From positions 24,089,924-24,153,923 of the forward strand of contig RSEF01000031.1 of NCBI GenBank assembly GCA_003993805.1: a stretch of DNA of 64,000 nucleotides. The letters run 5' to 3'. Of this stretch, positions 50,899 to 63,859 are shown piece by piece (within the stretch, counting starts at the first letter, position 1; every line of letters begins with the position of its first letter). The notes beneath the pieces were generated by a model. That model was not told the DNA's origin. It searched no databases and worked only from the letters and a program-made list of their open reading frames with translations. The stretch is from Himantopus leucocephalus. Taxonomy: Eukaryota > Chordata > Aves > Charadriiformes > Recurvirostridae. A program made the position numbers and the translations under genes.

Positions 50899-51000
50899 CT
50901 GGAGAATCTGATTTCCATTAACAACTGTTCCATTCTGACTGCCTTGATCCACAAGAACATAATTTTGCAAATCGTGGTCAAAATATACTTCTGCATGGAA
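50899..51000 (-). CDS. AGGF1: AGGF1 exon, FHA phosphothreonine-binding core
   Basis: The exon encodes FHAEVYFDHDLQNYVLVDQG then SQNGTVVNGNQILQ. The His following the Ser of the previous exon (SKFHAEV) and the D.GSQNGT.VNG motif are the conserved residues of FHA domains, which bind phosphothreonine peptides. It is 102 nt, phase 0 to 0, flanked by TATTTGTCAG and GTGAGT. Confidence 0.97.
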
Positions 51001-53133
51001 CTGACAAATAGAAGCCTAAGTGAAACATTCTTATTAAACAAATACTTCACAATTTATACGCTATTTTAAAGTAAGATTTTGGGGCCTTTTAACTGAGCGG
51101 CTTTGGTACTCTAAGTTAAGAGAATATTCATACACCTTATGATTTCACCCACGTGAAGTGTAAATGAATGGTCCACAACAGCATAAGCTAAAGTATACTA
51201 CTAATAACATAACTATTTTGACCACAGACTGATTCAGTACTGAAAAAGTATATTCTTCCAATGTGGCAAGTATGCTTTACTTAAAAGACTGCAAGATACA
51301 GTAATATAAATAAAAGGCTGTTTTCTTGTAAGGTAAGTTATAGCACACTCAGTTTTTCTCTTTCAATTAAAAAAAATAATCTGATATCATTCTACAGCTT
51401 CAGGTTAGTTGGTCTTTTGTATCTGAAATAGCTCCCTAAATGCCATGCTTCTGTAAATTTCACGTAATTCACCTTCACCTGCATCTTAATGCCCAGGACA
51501 CAATGACTAGCCATCATTTGCTGTTCCTTTTATTTCCTTTCTGATAATTAAGTCTAACAACCTAATTCTTGTTTTTTGTTCGTTTTGTTGTTGCAATTCT
51601 ACACAGGTATTGCTCCCAAGCCCACATAGAACATAGGAAATGAAGCTCCTGGCCAAAGTCACAAAGATATACACTAACTCCAAAAACAGCCACTAAGCAA
51701 ACCAAATAACAATGTCTGCAGCCCACTAAGATGACTAGTAAAAACCAGAAATATAAAAAAGTGACAGTTTCAAATGTGATCAGCGAACACCCCTTTGGCT
51801 GTAGTGGAGAAAAAACCCAAGAGTCAATACAGGAAGAAAGCATTTGTTTTAAACCAAATCTCTTCTTATCTTTGAGCAATAGCAATTGCTACGTTCAGTA
51901 ATAAAAAAATATCAAAATAATATTTTGTAGATTGGCTAGCATTTACAGCAGGAATACCTCCATAATGGTAGAGACTCACTAGCTCATTCAATAGGTAATT
52001 CAATTTCTACCTCTGCTTTATTGAATAGGATGAACCCAAACTCCTTCTAAAGATGCTAAATCTGCAGTGTATAGTGTTTTTTGAAATGTCACTTTACACT
52101 CAAAAAAAGCAAACGCCAAAGTCGTCCACAGCTATCAATTATGAATGGTGAGGAAAACAAACTACTAGTAACTTTTTGTTTCCACAGATACGTCATTTAT
52201 CTTCCTGCCTTTTGACTCCTTATCTACAAAGTGAAATAACTTCTTATATAAACAGAAAAATAAAAGCCTTTTGGTTTCTTTATACACCCGATTTCAAATA
52301 CATGCCTGAAAAAGTCATTAATAGCAGGGAAAGATTTGCTCTGGAAATTGTTCAGCATGAAATGCAGTACATGGCTGATTAATCAGAACTATCATCCGGA
52401 ACAGACATAGTAAAATGTATTTCAGGTACTTGCATTTGCAGACATTTTTATCATTTTTTTTTTCCTGTTTGGATGTCATGTCTTTGTCAATCTACATTTT
52501 CTTTTATTAAGAGTGCTGTATTTATGGTCTGTGTTAAAGTAGTTAGCAAAACAGAGCACGTAATTTATCTTTAAACTTTCTTAACCAGAAGAAAAATTTT
52601 CCATTACAATCTGTCACTGAAAGAAATTCTGTTAAATTTTCAAACTCCCTGTGCATCACCTACATATTTATACAATTGCCTTAAAGAAAAATAAAACAAA
52701 ACCTGCTGCTCTGAGCTCAACTGCAAGGACTGGAGCACTTTATGACAAAGTTCTAACTAGCTGACATCAATATTTTATACACCATTAATACTTAACATAT
52801 GTTTTCCTCAAGTTGCATAACTAAGAAAGTCAAGATTCATAGTATTTTTTTTTTTTTTTTACTGTGCATTACACTGTGGGTTAGTAAAACTACAATGTAA
52901 CAAAATACTTAGCTTTTCCAGACTTTGAAATCACACTGCTGTTCATGTTAAATTCCCATTTGGTAAAATACTGTACGTTTTCCTTTTCTAACTTCAAACG
53001 TGGCTAAACCCACAGCTCATTCTAAAAGTTCTTTTAAAAAGCTAACATAAGATTTTGCAAAATTTAAATCCATAAAATCTAAAGCTTCATTCACATGCTG
53101 ATCTACCTTTCAGTAGACAGAAACAAGAGTTAC

Positions 53134-53185
53134 CTTACTGACTCCAACTTCAGGAATCTGGAGTGTGTGTCCAACATCTTTTTCT
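53134..53185 (-). CDS. AGGF1: AGGF1 exon, FHA domain middle
   Basis: A short 52-nt exon encoding the end of a split Arg codon then EKDVGHTLQIPEVGVSK. With the preceding TIGR it forms the GR.....N/H.I.I....VS segment of the FHA fold. The Ser at its end is one of the conserved ligand-binding positions. It is flanked by GCCTTTCCAG and GTAACT. Confidence 0.94.
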
Positions 53186-53553
53186 CTGGAAAGGCAAGTT
53201 AATACATAAGTCACAACGAAGTAGAAATAGGTCTAGTAAGTGGCTTACAAAAGATGTATTTCAGTCTAACCTTAATACCGTGTTTCCCTTCTGAACTATT
53301 AGGGAGCTTTACAGATGTAAAACACAGTATTGCAATATACACAATGTAAAGACTTACTTCACATCCCTTCTTCCATCTATAAGCTATACACAGTAGGCAA
53401 TTAATATATAATAAAGCTGTACCTTTAAATTCTTATCTATAAACGTGACATTTCTATCAGAACTTTTTATACTCATAAGGCCTGTAAATAATAGTCTGAA
53501 CTTTGCATCCTTGAAGTTCTTCAGTGCATCCTGGCATCAGTCGTGAATTCTGA

Positions 53554-53590
53554 AGTTGAATTCTGGTATCATTAGTTGAATTCTGGTATC
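53554..53590. repeat. Tandem duplication, 20-base unit
   Basis: AGTTGAATTCTGGTATCATT is followed at once by a second AGTTGAATTCTGGTATC in an AGGF1 intron. Confidence 0.9.
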
Positions 53591-54458
53591 TATTCATGTA
53601 ATAGAAGCAATGAAAGAGTAATCCACGTAGATTTTTTTTTTGTCAAAAACACTACAGTAGGAGGAAACGATTTGTGTATTAGTTTCTTATACTAGGGAAT
53701 GAAGAAGCAACGCAGCTAGCAAAGACCTATATGCAAATTGCAAGCAGAATTGTCAACTGTTGATCTTCACATAAATGTACCTAAAAAACTCCAGCTATAA
53801 GAGCAAATCAAAACACATTTTTCAGCATTAGATAAAAGCAGTTGAAAGGGTGAGGTTTTCAGTAAGCATGGAAGAAAGCATTAATTCATCATTAAATTCA
53901 TCATCCACAATGAACAAACCAGTTTTTTGTTTTGTTTTTTAAATATTAGAACTAGAAGAATGCATACAGGCTAGCACAAACCCCAACTTACTATTTAAAA
54001 ACTATGAACCAACTCTAATGGAATTCGAATGTGTGAGGCAGTGCAGAATATGCTTCCTTGTGATCCTCAATTTCTGAAGTGTGTTCTTCCATTTCTGAAA
54101 AGGTTAACTTAGTGGCCCAGAAAAAAAGTTTACTTACTTCCTAGAAAACAAATTTTCAAAGAATGACTTGCAGCTATGCTGCCATTAGGACTCAGACACA
54201 AGATTAAATTATCACTAACAAATTTTCATGACTGCTGAGCTACATTAACTGCATATGCCATTACCACGGCAAGCATGATGTTATGTGACGTGACTTAAAT
54301 TTCTTACTGTGGGCTAACCTAACTCAGAGTACCCCACAACTGCTGCATGCTAGGAGGACAGGCATAAAGAGTAGGACCAAGCAATCCTGAGTGGCTTCCA
54401 CAGATTTCAAAGCGAGGTACAGTTTGAGATATATATAAAAAATTCCATTCATTTTTAC

Positions 54459-54570
54459 CTTCCAATTGTAGCAGGTTTCACAGCTGTGATAATATAAAGT
54501 GATCCAGTCTGTAGAACTGGTGATCTTATTACAATTACTCTGATACAAGGAGGCCAGATCTTTTCTTCAT
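54459..54570 (-). CDS. AGGF1: AGGF1 exon, start of FHA domain
   Basis: The exon encodes EEKIWPPCIRVIVIRSPVLQ, then TGSLYIITAVKPATIGR, very close to human (DKIWPPCIRVIVIRSPVLQIGSL). It holds the first strands of the FHA domain and the Gly-Arg pair that contacts the phosphate-binding loop. It is 112 nt, starts by completing an Asp codon after TATAATTATAG and ends in phase 2 before GTAAAA. Confidence 0.96.
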
Positions 54571-56155
54571 CTATAATTATAAAAAACATAAAGATTGTTA
54601 CTACCAAGAAATTAGTTTACCCCTACAGTCCATAGCTTTCGAACAACTGATATACATTCAGCCATTATCTGGCTGACTCCCATGCAACTTTCAGAAAAAG
54701 AAATGTATAAGCACATCTGAGAGAAAACTTTGACGGGACTACTGCTTCAAAAGCCTTCTGACTGCACACTAAGTATTAAAAAATGTTTGCCTAATTCTGG
54801 TTATTCACATGTACGCAACTATTTAGTTACAGCAAGAAAATATAAATACATTCACAGAATTTACTAGCATATTATAAATTTATGAACCATTAGTCAGAAC
54901 AGATTAGAATACAATCTTACTTTGAGAAAAGGCAGTACCTTTTTGTTCACATCACAAACCTAATGCATATAGAAATTATCAAATATAAAGTTCTATGTCA
55001 AATGTATTTTTACTAATTTTTACTCTTATTAGCACTACGCACCAATACGGACAAAAAAAAATAATAAATGAGCCTAGAGATGCATATGCTTTTTTGCCTA
55101 AGTATCTGTCAAGTAATGACATTCTAACAGTTGTAGGAATTCTGGCCTTGGATGTACATTTGCAGAAACAGTACCCAGTGATTTCAGCTAGGAATAGACA
55201 TGGTAAGATGGGAATACACTAGCTCAAAAAGTACTAGGAGGACAGAAACTGCCTCCAGTTTTTTCATTACTCCAGCATTACTGCAGAATTGATTATTAGA
55301 AAACAGTAAGAGAAGAAAATTTAATCTGAAAGGCTGATGGTAGCAAGCACATTTTGAATGGCATTAATCACTCAGAATCTGAGTAGCTGAGCAAGTAAAG
55401 TAATGGCAACAGAAGAAACAAACTGACTATTTAACTGTGAGCAGGGCACAGTTGTATTTCATTCTGTGATTTGGAATACTCTTTGCATATATGTAGTTCC
55501 AACTGGTTCTGTTAAGCTTTGCACAGGTTACCTCCCCCACCCCACCCCGAGAGACGATTCAGTTCTTGAGGAGGTCTTAAGGACCTAGGAGAACACCTTC
55601 TCTGGTACAAACCAGCATACAGGTTTCCTCTCTATACCCACTTCTTACACACTGCCACTGGAACGCACACATAATAGGATTTCAAATAGTACTGAGTACT
55701 CCACATTCATCCTTTTCACCACAGTAGATTCATCTTACATTGAATCACATGACTGCTCATGAACAGTATCAGAAATACTACACATTAATTGAAGAGAGTT
55801 AATACACAGAATTACAGTAAGGTCTGTACTAGAATCTCTATTTTAGCGATAGACTCTCTTTTCTCCTGTCACTATCCTAACCTGAACAAATCTTGTTCTA
55901 CCACTGGGGTAGAAGCACAGGAAGTTACACCACTAAACAACTTTTACAAAAACACCGATTTTTACTTCTGGCTACTGTGCAAGTAAAGAGAAGGAAACAA
56001 ATACTGGTAACATAATGCATTTTTTAATTCAAAGTATCTCAATTCATATGTTTTTATTTTTATTTTAATTACCCAAACTGTTTTCTTGTAGTTTGTTCTT
56101 AATAGGCCCCTGAAAAAATATAGTAATATCATACAAAAAAGCCACAATAATTCAC

Positions 56156-56510
56156 CTTCGTCTTCCGAGTCTTCTGAATCCACAGTTTCTTTGCTTGTTA
56201 CTTCATCCTCACTGCTGTAGGCTTCGCACTCAGAATCCGTAATTTCACCTTCTTCTGGCTCACTCTCTGTGTCTGCTGTTCTACTGTCATCCGTATATGC
56301 TGCAGTATCTGGTGTACTTTTGCGTGAATGTGAATTTACACTGTCTGTAGAAAATGATTCTTTGGCTGTTAGATTGTTTCGTGGTTTTGTGTCCATTTTA
56401 GTCTTCTTCCTTACATTTGGAGACTCTTCTTCCTCAGTAGAACTTACTTGCTCAGTAGTGGATAAGCAATTCAGACTGTTAGATGATTTCTGCTCTTCTG
56501 TGTCCAAATC
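56156..56510 (-). CDS. AGGF1: AGGF1 exon, acidic serine-rich region
   Basis: The most 5' AGGF1 exon in the window. It encodes DLDTEEQKSSNSLNCLSTTE and, further on, the conserved ESEPEEGEITDSECEAY followed by the acidic DSEDSEDE run. The region is poorly conserved except for SEPEEGEITDS, low in complexity and probably disordered, with many potential CK2 sites. It is 355 nt, starts in phase 0 after TCCCCTCCAG and ends in phase 1 before GTGAAT. Exons for the N-terminal coiled coil and the OCRE domain were not seen to the right. Confidence 0.95.
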
Positions 56511-58894
56511 CTGGAGGGGAGTTATAGAATGTTACATTCTTTGTAGATTGAGTTATTCTAAAGTCTGCTATCAGCCTGGAAGTATATTCCTCACTAGGAA
56601 GAATTATTTTGACAACTACTAAGAAATGGTTAAATTTCCAGAAAGTTTAGTGCATGCAGTCAACATAACATTTCAGTAGAAACATTTTCACATCCTATTA
56701 GGCATAACTGAGACCATCTTCTATTTGAGAAAGTGTGACTGCACTCCTCTTCTAAACTTCACTTACTCCTTCCTCTTTTCTCACACAAAACTTAAGATCC
56801 TTGTCCTCAGTTTCAAACTTGTACAACAGCATCTTGAATATTTTCCAGTTTTGCTTTAATGACACCTACTTCTGTCCCTCTCTCACTCAATTCTTGCAAC
56901 TTGTTTAAAAGTTCTTTAATTGATCTTCATCATGTCTTCGTCCTGTTATTATCTTCTCATTTTTTTCCACAATGGTCCAGAATATCTGGAATGCCCACAC
57001 ATGCTCCCCTATGACCTGCTCTTCCTCCTTTCAAAATTACAACTTTAACAAAGCCTTTAATCAAGATACTGTAGAGAACTTCAGTGTAATTTATGCTATG
57101 TGGAACAGTGCTACTGAGAACTCATTTTCTACCACAACAAATTTCTGCATTGAATACCAAACAGATTAGATGATTGCAGGTTCTTCCATTGCCACTTGAT
57201 TTCATGAGCAGAAAAGACATTTTTTTAACTGTGAAATCTAAAGTTTCAGACTAATTTTGCGAGAGTACCTTGAAAATTCTCAATCTAGTAGCCCTGATGA
57301 CCACCTTAGAAAAAACCAAATAGCTTTAAAAGATAAATTATAAAAGTATCAGATTTTAAGTCATTTGCCATCCTGCATTCAGAATGAATGCACACAATTG
57401 CCCTGAATTGTACCAAATCTTGCAACACAGCAGTTAAAATAAAAACATCCTTGATTTTTTCAGTAAGTTTTTGTATAGAACATTTTACATTTCAAGATAC
57501 ATGAATTAATGTGAATATTAACATCATGGAAATTAAAGCACTTTCACTTTCCAGAATTGTAAAAACTCATCAGTGGCATGGCTGTAAGACAAACACAAGA
57601 ATTCCTCTCAGCCCAGCAGTCAAGCTCTTGGATGGAACTTTAGTGTACTTTGAAACATTTTCAATAAGACAGCAGATTTGCGGGAATAATCAGCAAATTT
57701 TAAAAGACTTCATGCTTTAACTGAAGGACTATTTGTTTGTTTTGGGTTTCTCTCTAATGCACTAGCCCTCCTCCCTGAATCGTCTAAGTATTGGAACTAG
57801 GAAGGAAAAGGATCACAAGGTCACTGCATAATGTTGTTTATTTTAAATAAGAGACGTAGCAATCCTGCCAAAAGTAAGACAACATAGTTCATACATGTCA
57901 GACAAATTCCATTAGAAACCTTTTTGGTAAATCTGATTATCACTATTATGAATGATCTTTTCCAGTATATTTATCTTTGTCTATATTTATGTTTGGTATG
58001 GCTATTAGATCGATACCCAATATACCAAGGTGGTCTACAATACTAAATGTATTTCTTCTCATAATACTGTGAGCTACCAAAGTTTCACTAATCTAATCTG
58101 AAAACAGAGAAACCAAATGGTCTGATCAAATCACAACTGAGGCAAAGCAACAGATGACTGTGATGCACTGATGCCCAAGCATAATGCTCCCACCGCTCAG
58201 CTCTTTCTCCACAGTGAATTCAGTGATGCTTGTTTTTGGCATCACTTCAGATATTCTAAATTAGAAAATACAAAGGTGCTGTTTCAAAGCCTAACTACTA
58301 AAAGGTAGAATCTCTGTTCTGGGTTGAAAACAGGAATTTAAAAAAACACTTCTACAGACAGAACAAGGATTCTGTACACACATTCTGCCAATATGACCAT
58401 TAAGCCTGTTCTCAGTATTTTCTGTATTTTTTCCACTACTACTACAATCAACTGTTAAGGAAGCAAATAAACTAAATAGTTGTGTTAAGTACTGATAAAA
58501 ATGTAATCTTTGCATTTAGAAATCCCTGTACAAAATTGAGAATTTTAAAACCACATTCCTAAAGAATATGGATTTTGAGCCCTTTATGATTTCACAAGTC
58601 TGTATTAAAAATGCACATCTTGATGATGTCTAAACATTAGGCCTGGGGGAAGGACGCTGAATGTATTCTTAAAGCATTTGATGGGGACTTTACTTGTGCT
58701 GAAGAAATCCTTTTCCATTATATATGTCTACTAGTACTAACATAGAATATGTAGCATGCATGAAAGTGTAACTACACAAATAGCGCCTAATACCTTGCCT
58801 CCATATAGCCACTGCTTAAAAACCAGGAACTAGCAATAAACAGAATATTCAGTAAATATCGTCCCGAATGACGTAACAAATACTAGCAATGCAC

Positions 58895-58900
58895 TTTATT
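58895..58900 (-). promoter_or_regulatory. AATAAA polyadenylation signal inside AGGF1 intron
   Basis: A canonical hexamer on the minus strand, 26 bases beyond the TGA at 58,926, with a GT-containing stretch downstream (GTGCATTGCTAGTATTTGTT). It would support premature polyadenylation if the two upstream candidate exons are used. Confidence 0.4.
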
Positions 58901-58925
58901 TCTCAACGGCAGGATATTTAAGTCT

Positions 58926-59239
58926 TCATCCCAAACTCATGATACAACACACAAAGCATGTAAGAACGTGCTCATCATAACCATGTTTGTTACACGACGA
59001 CAGCAGGCACATACATTCCTTTGTATGTTGCTTTGCCTCATATATCTGAACAGTTAGTAGACCTACTCCAACAGTTGGATATGGATTGCCTCTGCATGAT
59101 TCAGCTTTGAAAAACTTTGTATCTACTGGGTATCGCCACATGATCATTGGCTTTTCTCTCACCAAGCATGAGTAAAGTTGAGAGGTGGGATGAATCTTAA
59201 ATAAACTACTTCTTAACCACAGTTCATATTTCTGCATCC
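58926..59239 (-). other. Candidate terminal coding exon in AGGF1 intron
   Basis: Minus-strand segment preceded by a pyrimidine-rich acceptor (CTTTGGCTGTCTCTGTCAG). It is open for 103 codons from its first ATG (MQKYELWLRSSLFKIHPTSQ...), long for such AT-rich DNA, and ends in TGA at 58,926. An AATAAA lies 26 bases after the stop (plus TTTATT at 58,895-58,900), followed by GT-rich sequence. It begins with two bases that complete the codon left by the candidate exon at 60,427. The peptide is not one I recognise and does not match known AGGF1. Confidence 0.35.
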
Positions 59240-60426
59240 CTGACAGAGACAGCCAAAGGTGGAAGTGAACTCACAATTTTTACGTATCCCATGAGGAGTA
59301 ACCTTATAAGAATTACAAATCATGTTTGTGTGACTGGAATCGATGGTTTAGCTTTATAAAGAATAGGCCACAGACTACTGATTACAACAACCTTCTGAAG
59401 TGCAGATTGGCCTATTTACAATTTATACATGAACGATCATAGTAACTGCAGTGTTTTTAATGAAAAATTTAAAATATTTTAAGCATTTAACTATACTTTT
59501 TGTTTTTCTGTGACAGAGCAAGGCATCTGTCTTTCAAAATGTCAAATTTTTCTGTATTATGCCTGATCAACATACATGTTCATGCAATTCTTCAGTGTGC
59601 CAACAAATCAGACCTTAAAAATTGTTGTGAGCTTAATTCTAATAAATGCACTGTTTAAACTGTATTCTTTTCTAAATCAATTTATTTTATACAAAACATA
59701 CAAATACAACTTTTCAGAAATGCATAGTCTGTTGCTTCTTGGTTTGCTAGAAGTTCAGTAGGTGACTTAATGGAATCATGGGTACTCAATGCCCTCATCT
59801 AAAGGGCTGAATATATTACATCTTTAGCACCGACTTTCTCAATTTGAAATACTAATCTGAAATTCAGTATTTTACTTAAGAAACATTTTCAAAGAGTTTA
59901 AAATAGCTCTTCCACTCAGATGACTAAGCTTTCACTTGCTAGCCCTGTTTCACAAGGACTTCAGTTACTGTCTTTCACCCTCCACAATACTCGATTCCAA
60001 TGCAAAAAATCTAATTAAAAGCCAGAAAGACAGTAAAGCTCTTCCTATATCATAAAGAAACTATTTTATACGCTGGTGGACAGTTCTGAAATACAGGAAA
60101 CATAAATTTGCTTTACATAAAAAATGTGTAGTTTGTTTAGTCAGGACACCCTACATTAATACAGTGATGCTAAATATATCTCTTCCCAAGTATTCTAGAA
60201 TGCCATCAAAGTTTTCTTCAGATGTTTTACTTATACAGTATTTCAAATATATTTCAAAGTTACTTTGTAGATGAACTGATTTTGATCAAATAGCTTCAAA
60301 AACTTAATTCCTTTAGGAAAACAGGTATCTAAACATCAACTACTAAATACTATTTTTCCTTTAATAAAAATATCAAGGTTAAAGGTAAACACCCACGGAC
60401 TAATGTGTTTGGTGTCTCAACTCTAC

Positions 60427-60496
60427 CTTCACCAGAAGCTGCCAATCCAAAAGAAGAAATCTTCAGATTAGCCATGGTTTCTGTCAACTGACGTAC
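60427..60496 (-). other. Candidate exon upstream of the terminal exon
   Basis: A 70-nt minus-strand segment with a branch-point-like TGCTGAT, the acceptor CCCATCTTTAG and the donor GAAG then GTAGAG. Only one frame is open: VRQLTETMANLKISSFGLAA then SGE, ending in phase 1. It contains an ATG in strong context (AAACCATGG at 60,475). Spliced to 59,239 the frame continues open. The entry phase 0 equals the phase of the AGGF1 exon at 56,510, so it could replace the AGGF1 3' exons. Confidence 0.35.
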
Positions 60497-60818
60497 CTAA
60501 AGATGGGACGAATATCAGCAAAAAGTAAACTACACGTGATAAAAATAAATAAAAATCACTGCTTCAAGAGTTCTATGGGAAATACTACTACAAAAGCCTT
60601 GTCTGTCCTACAGAGGTAGCTAGGATGCGTGGATAAAGGAAAAGAACATGGCAGAAGTTAATTTTGAGCGCCGTGCTGAAATAAGATTTATTAAGAGAGT
60701 AGTTTAAGAATAAACTGCGAAAATATTTTCTGGGAAAAAAATGGCATATATGCATCTAAATTTTTCTACATATTTCTAACGGCCCAAATCCAGCAAGTAG
60801 AACTACATGAAGTCGTAG

Positions 60819-60838
60819 TAGTAGTAGAACTACTACTA
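60819..60838. repeat. Perfect inverted repeat (9-base arms, 2-base spacer)
   Basis: TAGTAGTAG, AA, CTACTACTA. The sequence GTAGAACTAC within it also occurs 27 bases upstream at 60,797-60,806. It is a microsatellite-derived palindrome. Confidence 0.85.
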
Positions 60839-63800
60839 TTGCACATAGTCTGTTCTCCAACCTGGAAGCACTGGATCTAGATACTGGGCCAGGGATCACA
60901 TTATCATTTATGTCACCTTGTGATTTGTTATGGTTGGTGTTTTTTTTATTTAAACTTTTCCAAATTTACTTATGTAAAGGGTTTTTTTGTACAGGAAATT
61001 ATTATAGTACTACTTGCCCCACTTTTTTTTTGGCCTATGACTACAAAGAGATGTCAGAACTGAACTACACGCCTGAAAGTTCCAAAGTATTCCACCCATC
61101 CTCTTTATACAAGCTGCACAGAAGCTATCTAATACTTCATCCTGGCAAATACAATTCCTGACTGTCTATTAAAAGCAAGCATGTGGGCAGCATGCTTATT
61201 TTAACAAGTCAAAAGAAAACTATTTGTAATATAGAAGTTTGTTGACTGAAAAGAAAGAACCTCCTTAAAGAAAGTTCTTGCATATATCAGAAACATTCCT
61301 CAGGAGATACCAGGCACGTGAGATCCCCTCCACTGTTTTTTTTGCAATTAGCAGTACATTCATTTTTGCAGACACCCACTAGTATCTTCTTGTTTGGTAG
61401 CTCAGCTTGTTAAAAATAAAGTAAATATCTTAACAGATTAATTTTATTCTTTAGATTCTCAGATTTATATTGCTTTTTCAAGAACGCTGCAGTATTTGTG
61501 GACAGTACACTTGCCACTTCTGTAGTGTTAAGCATCCCAACTTACTACTTACAAGTAGATACTATATGTAAGATAGCTGAGCACATCAAATCCTTCACAA
61601 TAGCTACAAACTAAACAGCACCTAAAAAATCCTCCTGTGACCAGAAAGTTAACAGATTGGCCCAGTTACAATCTTTTTTAGATTAAAAGAGATTAACTTT
61701 GGTTTAAATAGAATAAATCATTGAAAAATCACATGCAGGTATTGTAAAGACTATATAGCTACCAGTACTGTCTATGTAGAAGTATTTGCTGTGGTAATCT
61801 ATACACACAGCTGCTAAATTCCCTTATTTCTTGTATTTGACAACTTTTAAGTAATGCTAAATAACTATTGATACTTGTTTACATTTAATCTGTTTATTGA
61901 AAAAGTGAGAAAACAAGTGTTTTGCGTACTTGAGATTCTATAACTACTGCTTGCTGTCTTCCCTTGCTTCACATGCATATTTGTTACAAGCCACCTCATC
62001 TTCACCCAGGAATAATAATGTTCAGGGGGAGTATGACATATTCCCATAATTAGACCCTGGTATTGCTTTATTTACCACTATTAGTCTCTGCAGACCAGCC
62101 AAGAAACCAAACTATTCTCCTACTTGTACTGGCTCTAGAAAAACAAAGTCAAATAAAACCTACTTTGGTCAAGAAACTAGGTAATGTTTGAAGGCATCTT
62201 TCAGGCTAGCAGCACAATTTAATAACCAATTGGGAAAAGCAATAATGAAGTACTAATCTTCAAAATAATTGTCGCAACTTTAATAATCAGTATTCAGGGA
62301 TAGGTTTTATTTTAACTTTGTATTTTTTTTGTCAAAAGTGGAAGAGGGAATGGAAGGAAAAGGGAGAAGGCTGGCCATAAGTGTGTAGGAAAGCATTTCA
62401 ATAGACAACACTTCAACTACAAAGTTCTACTTAAAAACAGATGTTTCTGGTTTTGTTTTAGGATGTAAATAAATAACATGAACTAATCAGTGCCTTTACC
62501 AATACCAGACCAAACTGGACAACAATAGTATTGCCAAGAAATACCAGGAGACTATGGATTGTGCTGCTTATAACCTATTTTTTTTCCATTTTGTAACAGC
62601 AAAAGCTATAATCTTTTATCCTAATAAATCTTAATCTTTTATTGTAATGTAACTTTTTTTAAACTAATGAAGGAATTTCTTATATGATTAAGAGCCACAC
62701 AACAATAATAAAGTATTTTAACTCAACTATGTAAAATATGACAGTAAGGTGCTTAGTTTTTTTTCTAAATCTAACAGTGCATTTACATAAAATTGCACTG
62801 ACAAAAAGGCGTTCTTTTCTTTTCGAAGTTTAAAGTGGAGAGTAATTAAGTTTCACTTNNNTTTTTTTTTTTTTGAGAAAAGGCCTTGATTCTTACTATG
62901 ACACTAACTTCACTGTTCACAGATGGAAAGATCTGTGCACTACAGAATCTGTTTTCCTGTTATCTCGTTGGTCAAATTAATTCACAAATAAAGCAAAGTA
63001 CTCAGTTCACTATCAATAAAACACACCATAAAAAGTGGATGTTTACCTCCTACCTTGTGACTGCGCAAGCCTCACACAAAAGACTTATTAACAAGACCAT
63101 CTATATAAAAATATTTTATCAACACATTACAAGCTAAAGACAAGCAGCTATTTGTAGTATAATCAGATGACAGAAGTGGATTCTGATGAGATCCCAAAAA
63201 GCAGTCTAAATTATTTGTTAGGTCAGAGCTATATATGCCACAGAACTTTTATACACACACTTGTTGATTTTGGTCAATATGTAAAAGTATATCACAGAAC
63301 TAAATTTAAGAGATCTATTAATTGCACTATATGATAAAGGCTCATTCCTACAAGCTTTCCACGGTGCTTTCCTGGCACATAATGAATAAAGTTCTGTATT
63401 AACAATGCATTTTGAGAGTGACAGAATGCTAATTCAGCAGTTACACACAGCACGCCCAGAACTTAGATGCTGGTAAAACTCCTAGCTTCAACTGCATTAG
63501 CTCGCTTCTCTAAACTCTGAATTGTTACATGTACTATTGCTAAGTATCTACCTCAAGCTTTCAGAATGGAATGGTTCACATGGAGTCTTCTCAAAGAACA
63601 GAAATCCCGACATTAGCAACAAGCTATTTATAAGATCTGTAATCAATCAACTACCACTACCCATTTACCCTACCTTCACTGGTTCTTAATGTAAAGAGTT
63701 TCCATTTTCAAATCTTTCTGCAGGCCTTGCTCCTGATACAAAATAAAGTCTGTACTGATGCTATGTAACTATTATGTAAGACTACCTGTACACTAACACA

Positions 63801-63859
63801 ATTATTTGAGATTTCAACTGATCAGTTTGACTGAGGCCTACATAAGGGAATTATGCTCC

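Larger units (their letters stand above)
46654..56155 (-). other. AGGF1: AGGF1 introns
   Basis: The introns between the nine exons are AT-rich. They contain a CR1 copy at 47,325, poly-T runs (52,846-52,860 and others) and a 20-base tandem duplication at 53,554-53,590. No other exon or RNA gene was recognised in them. Confidence 0.7.
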
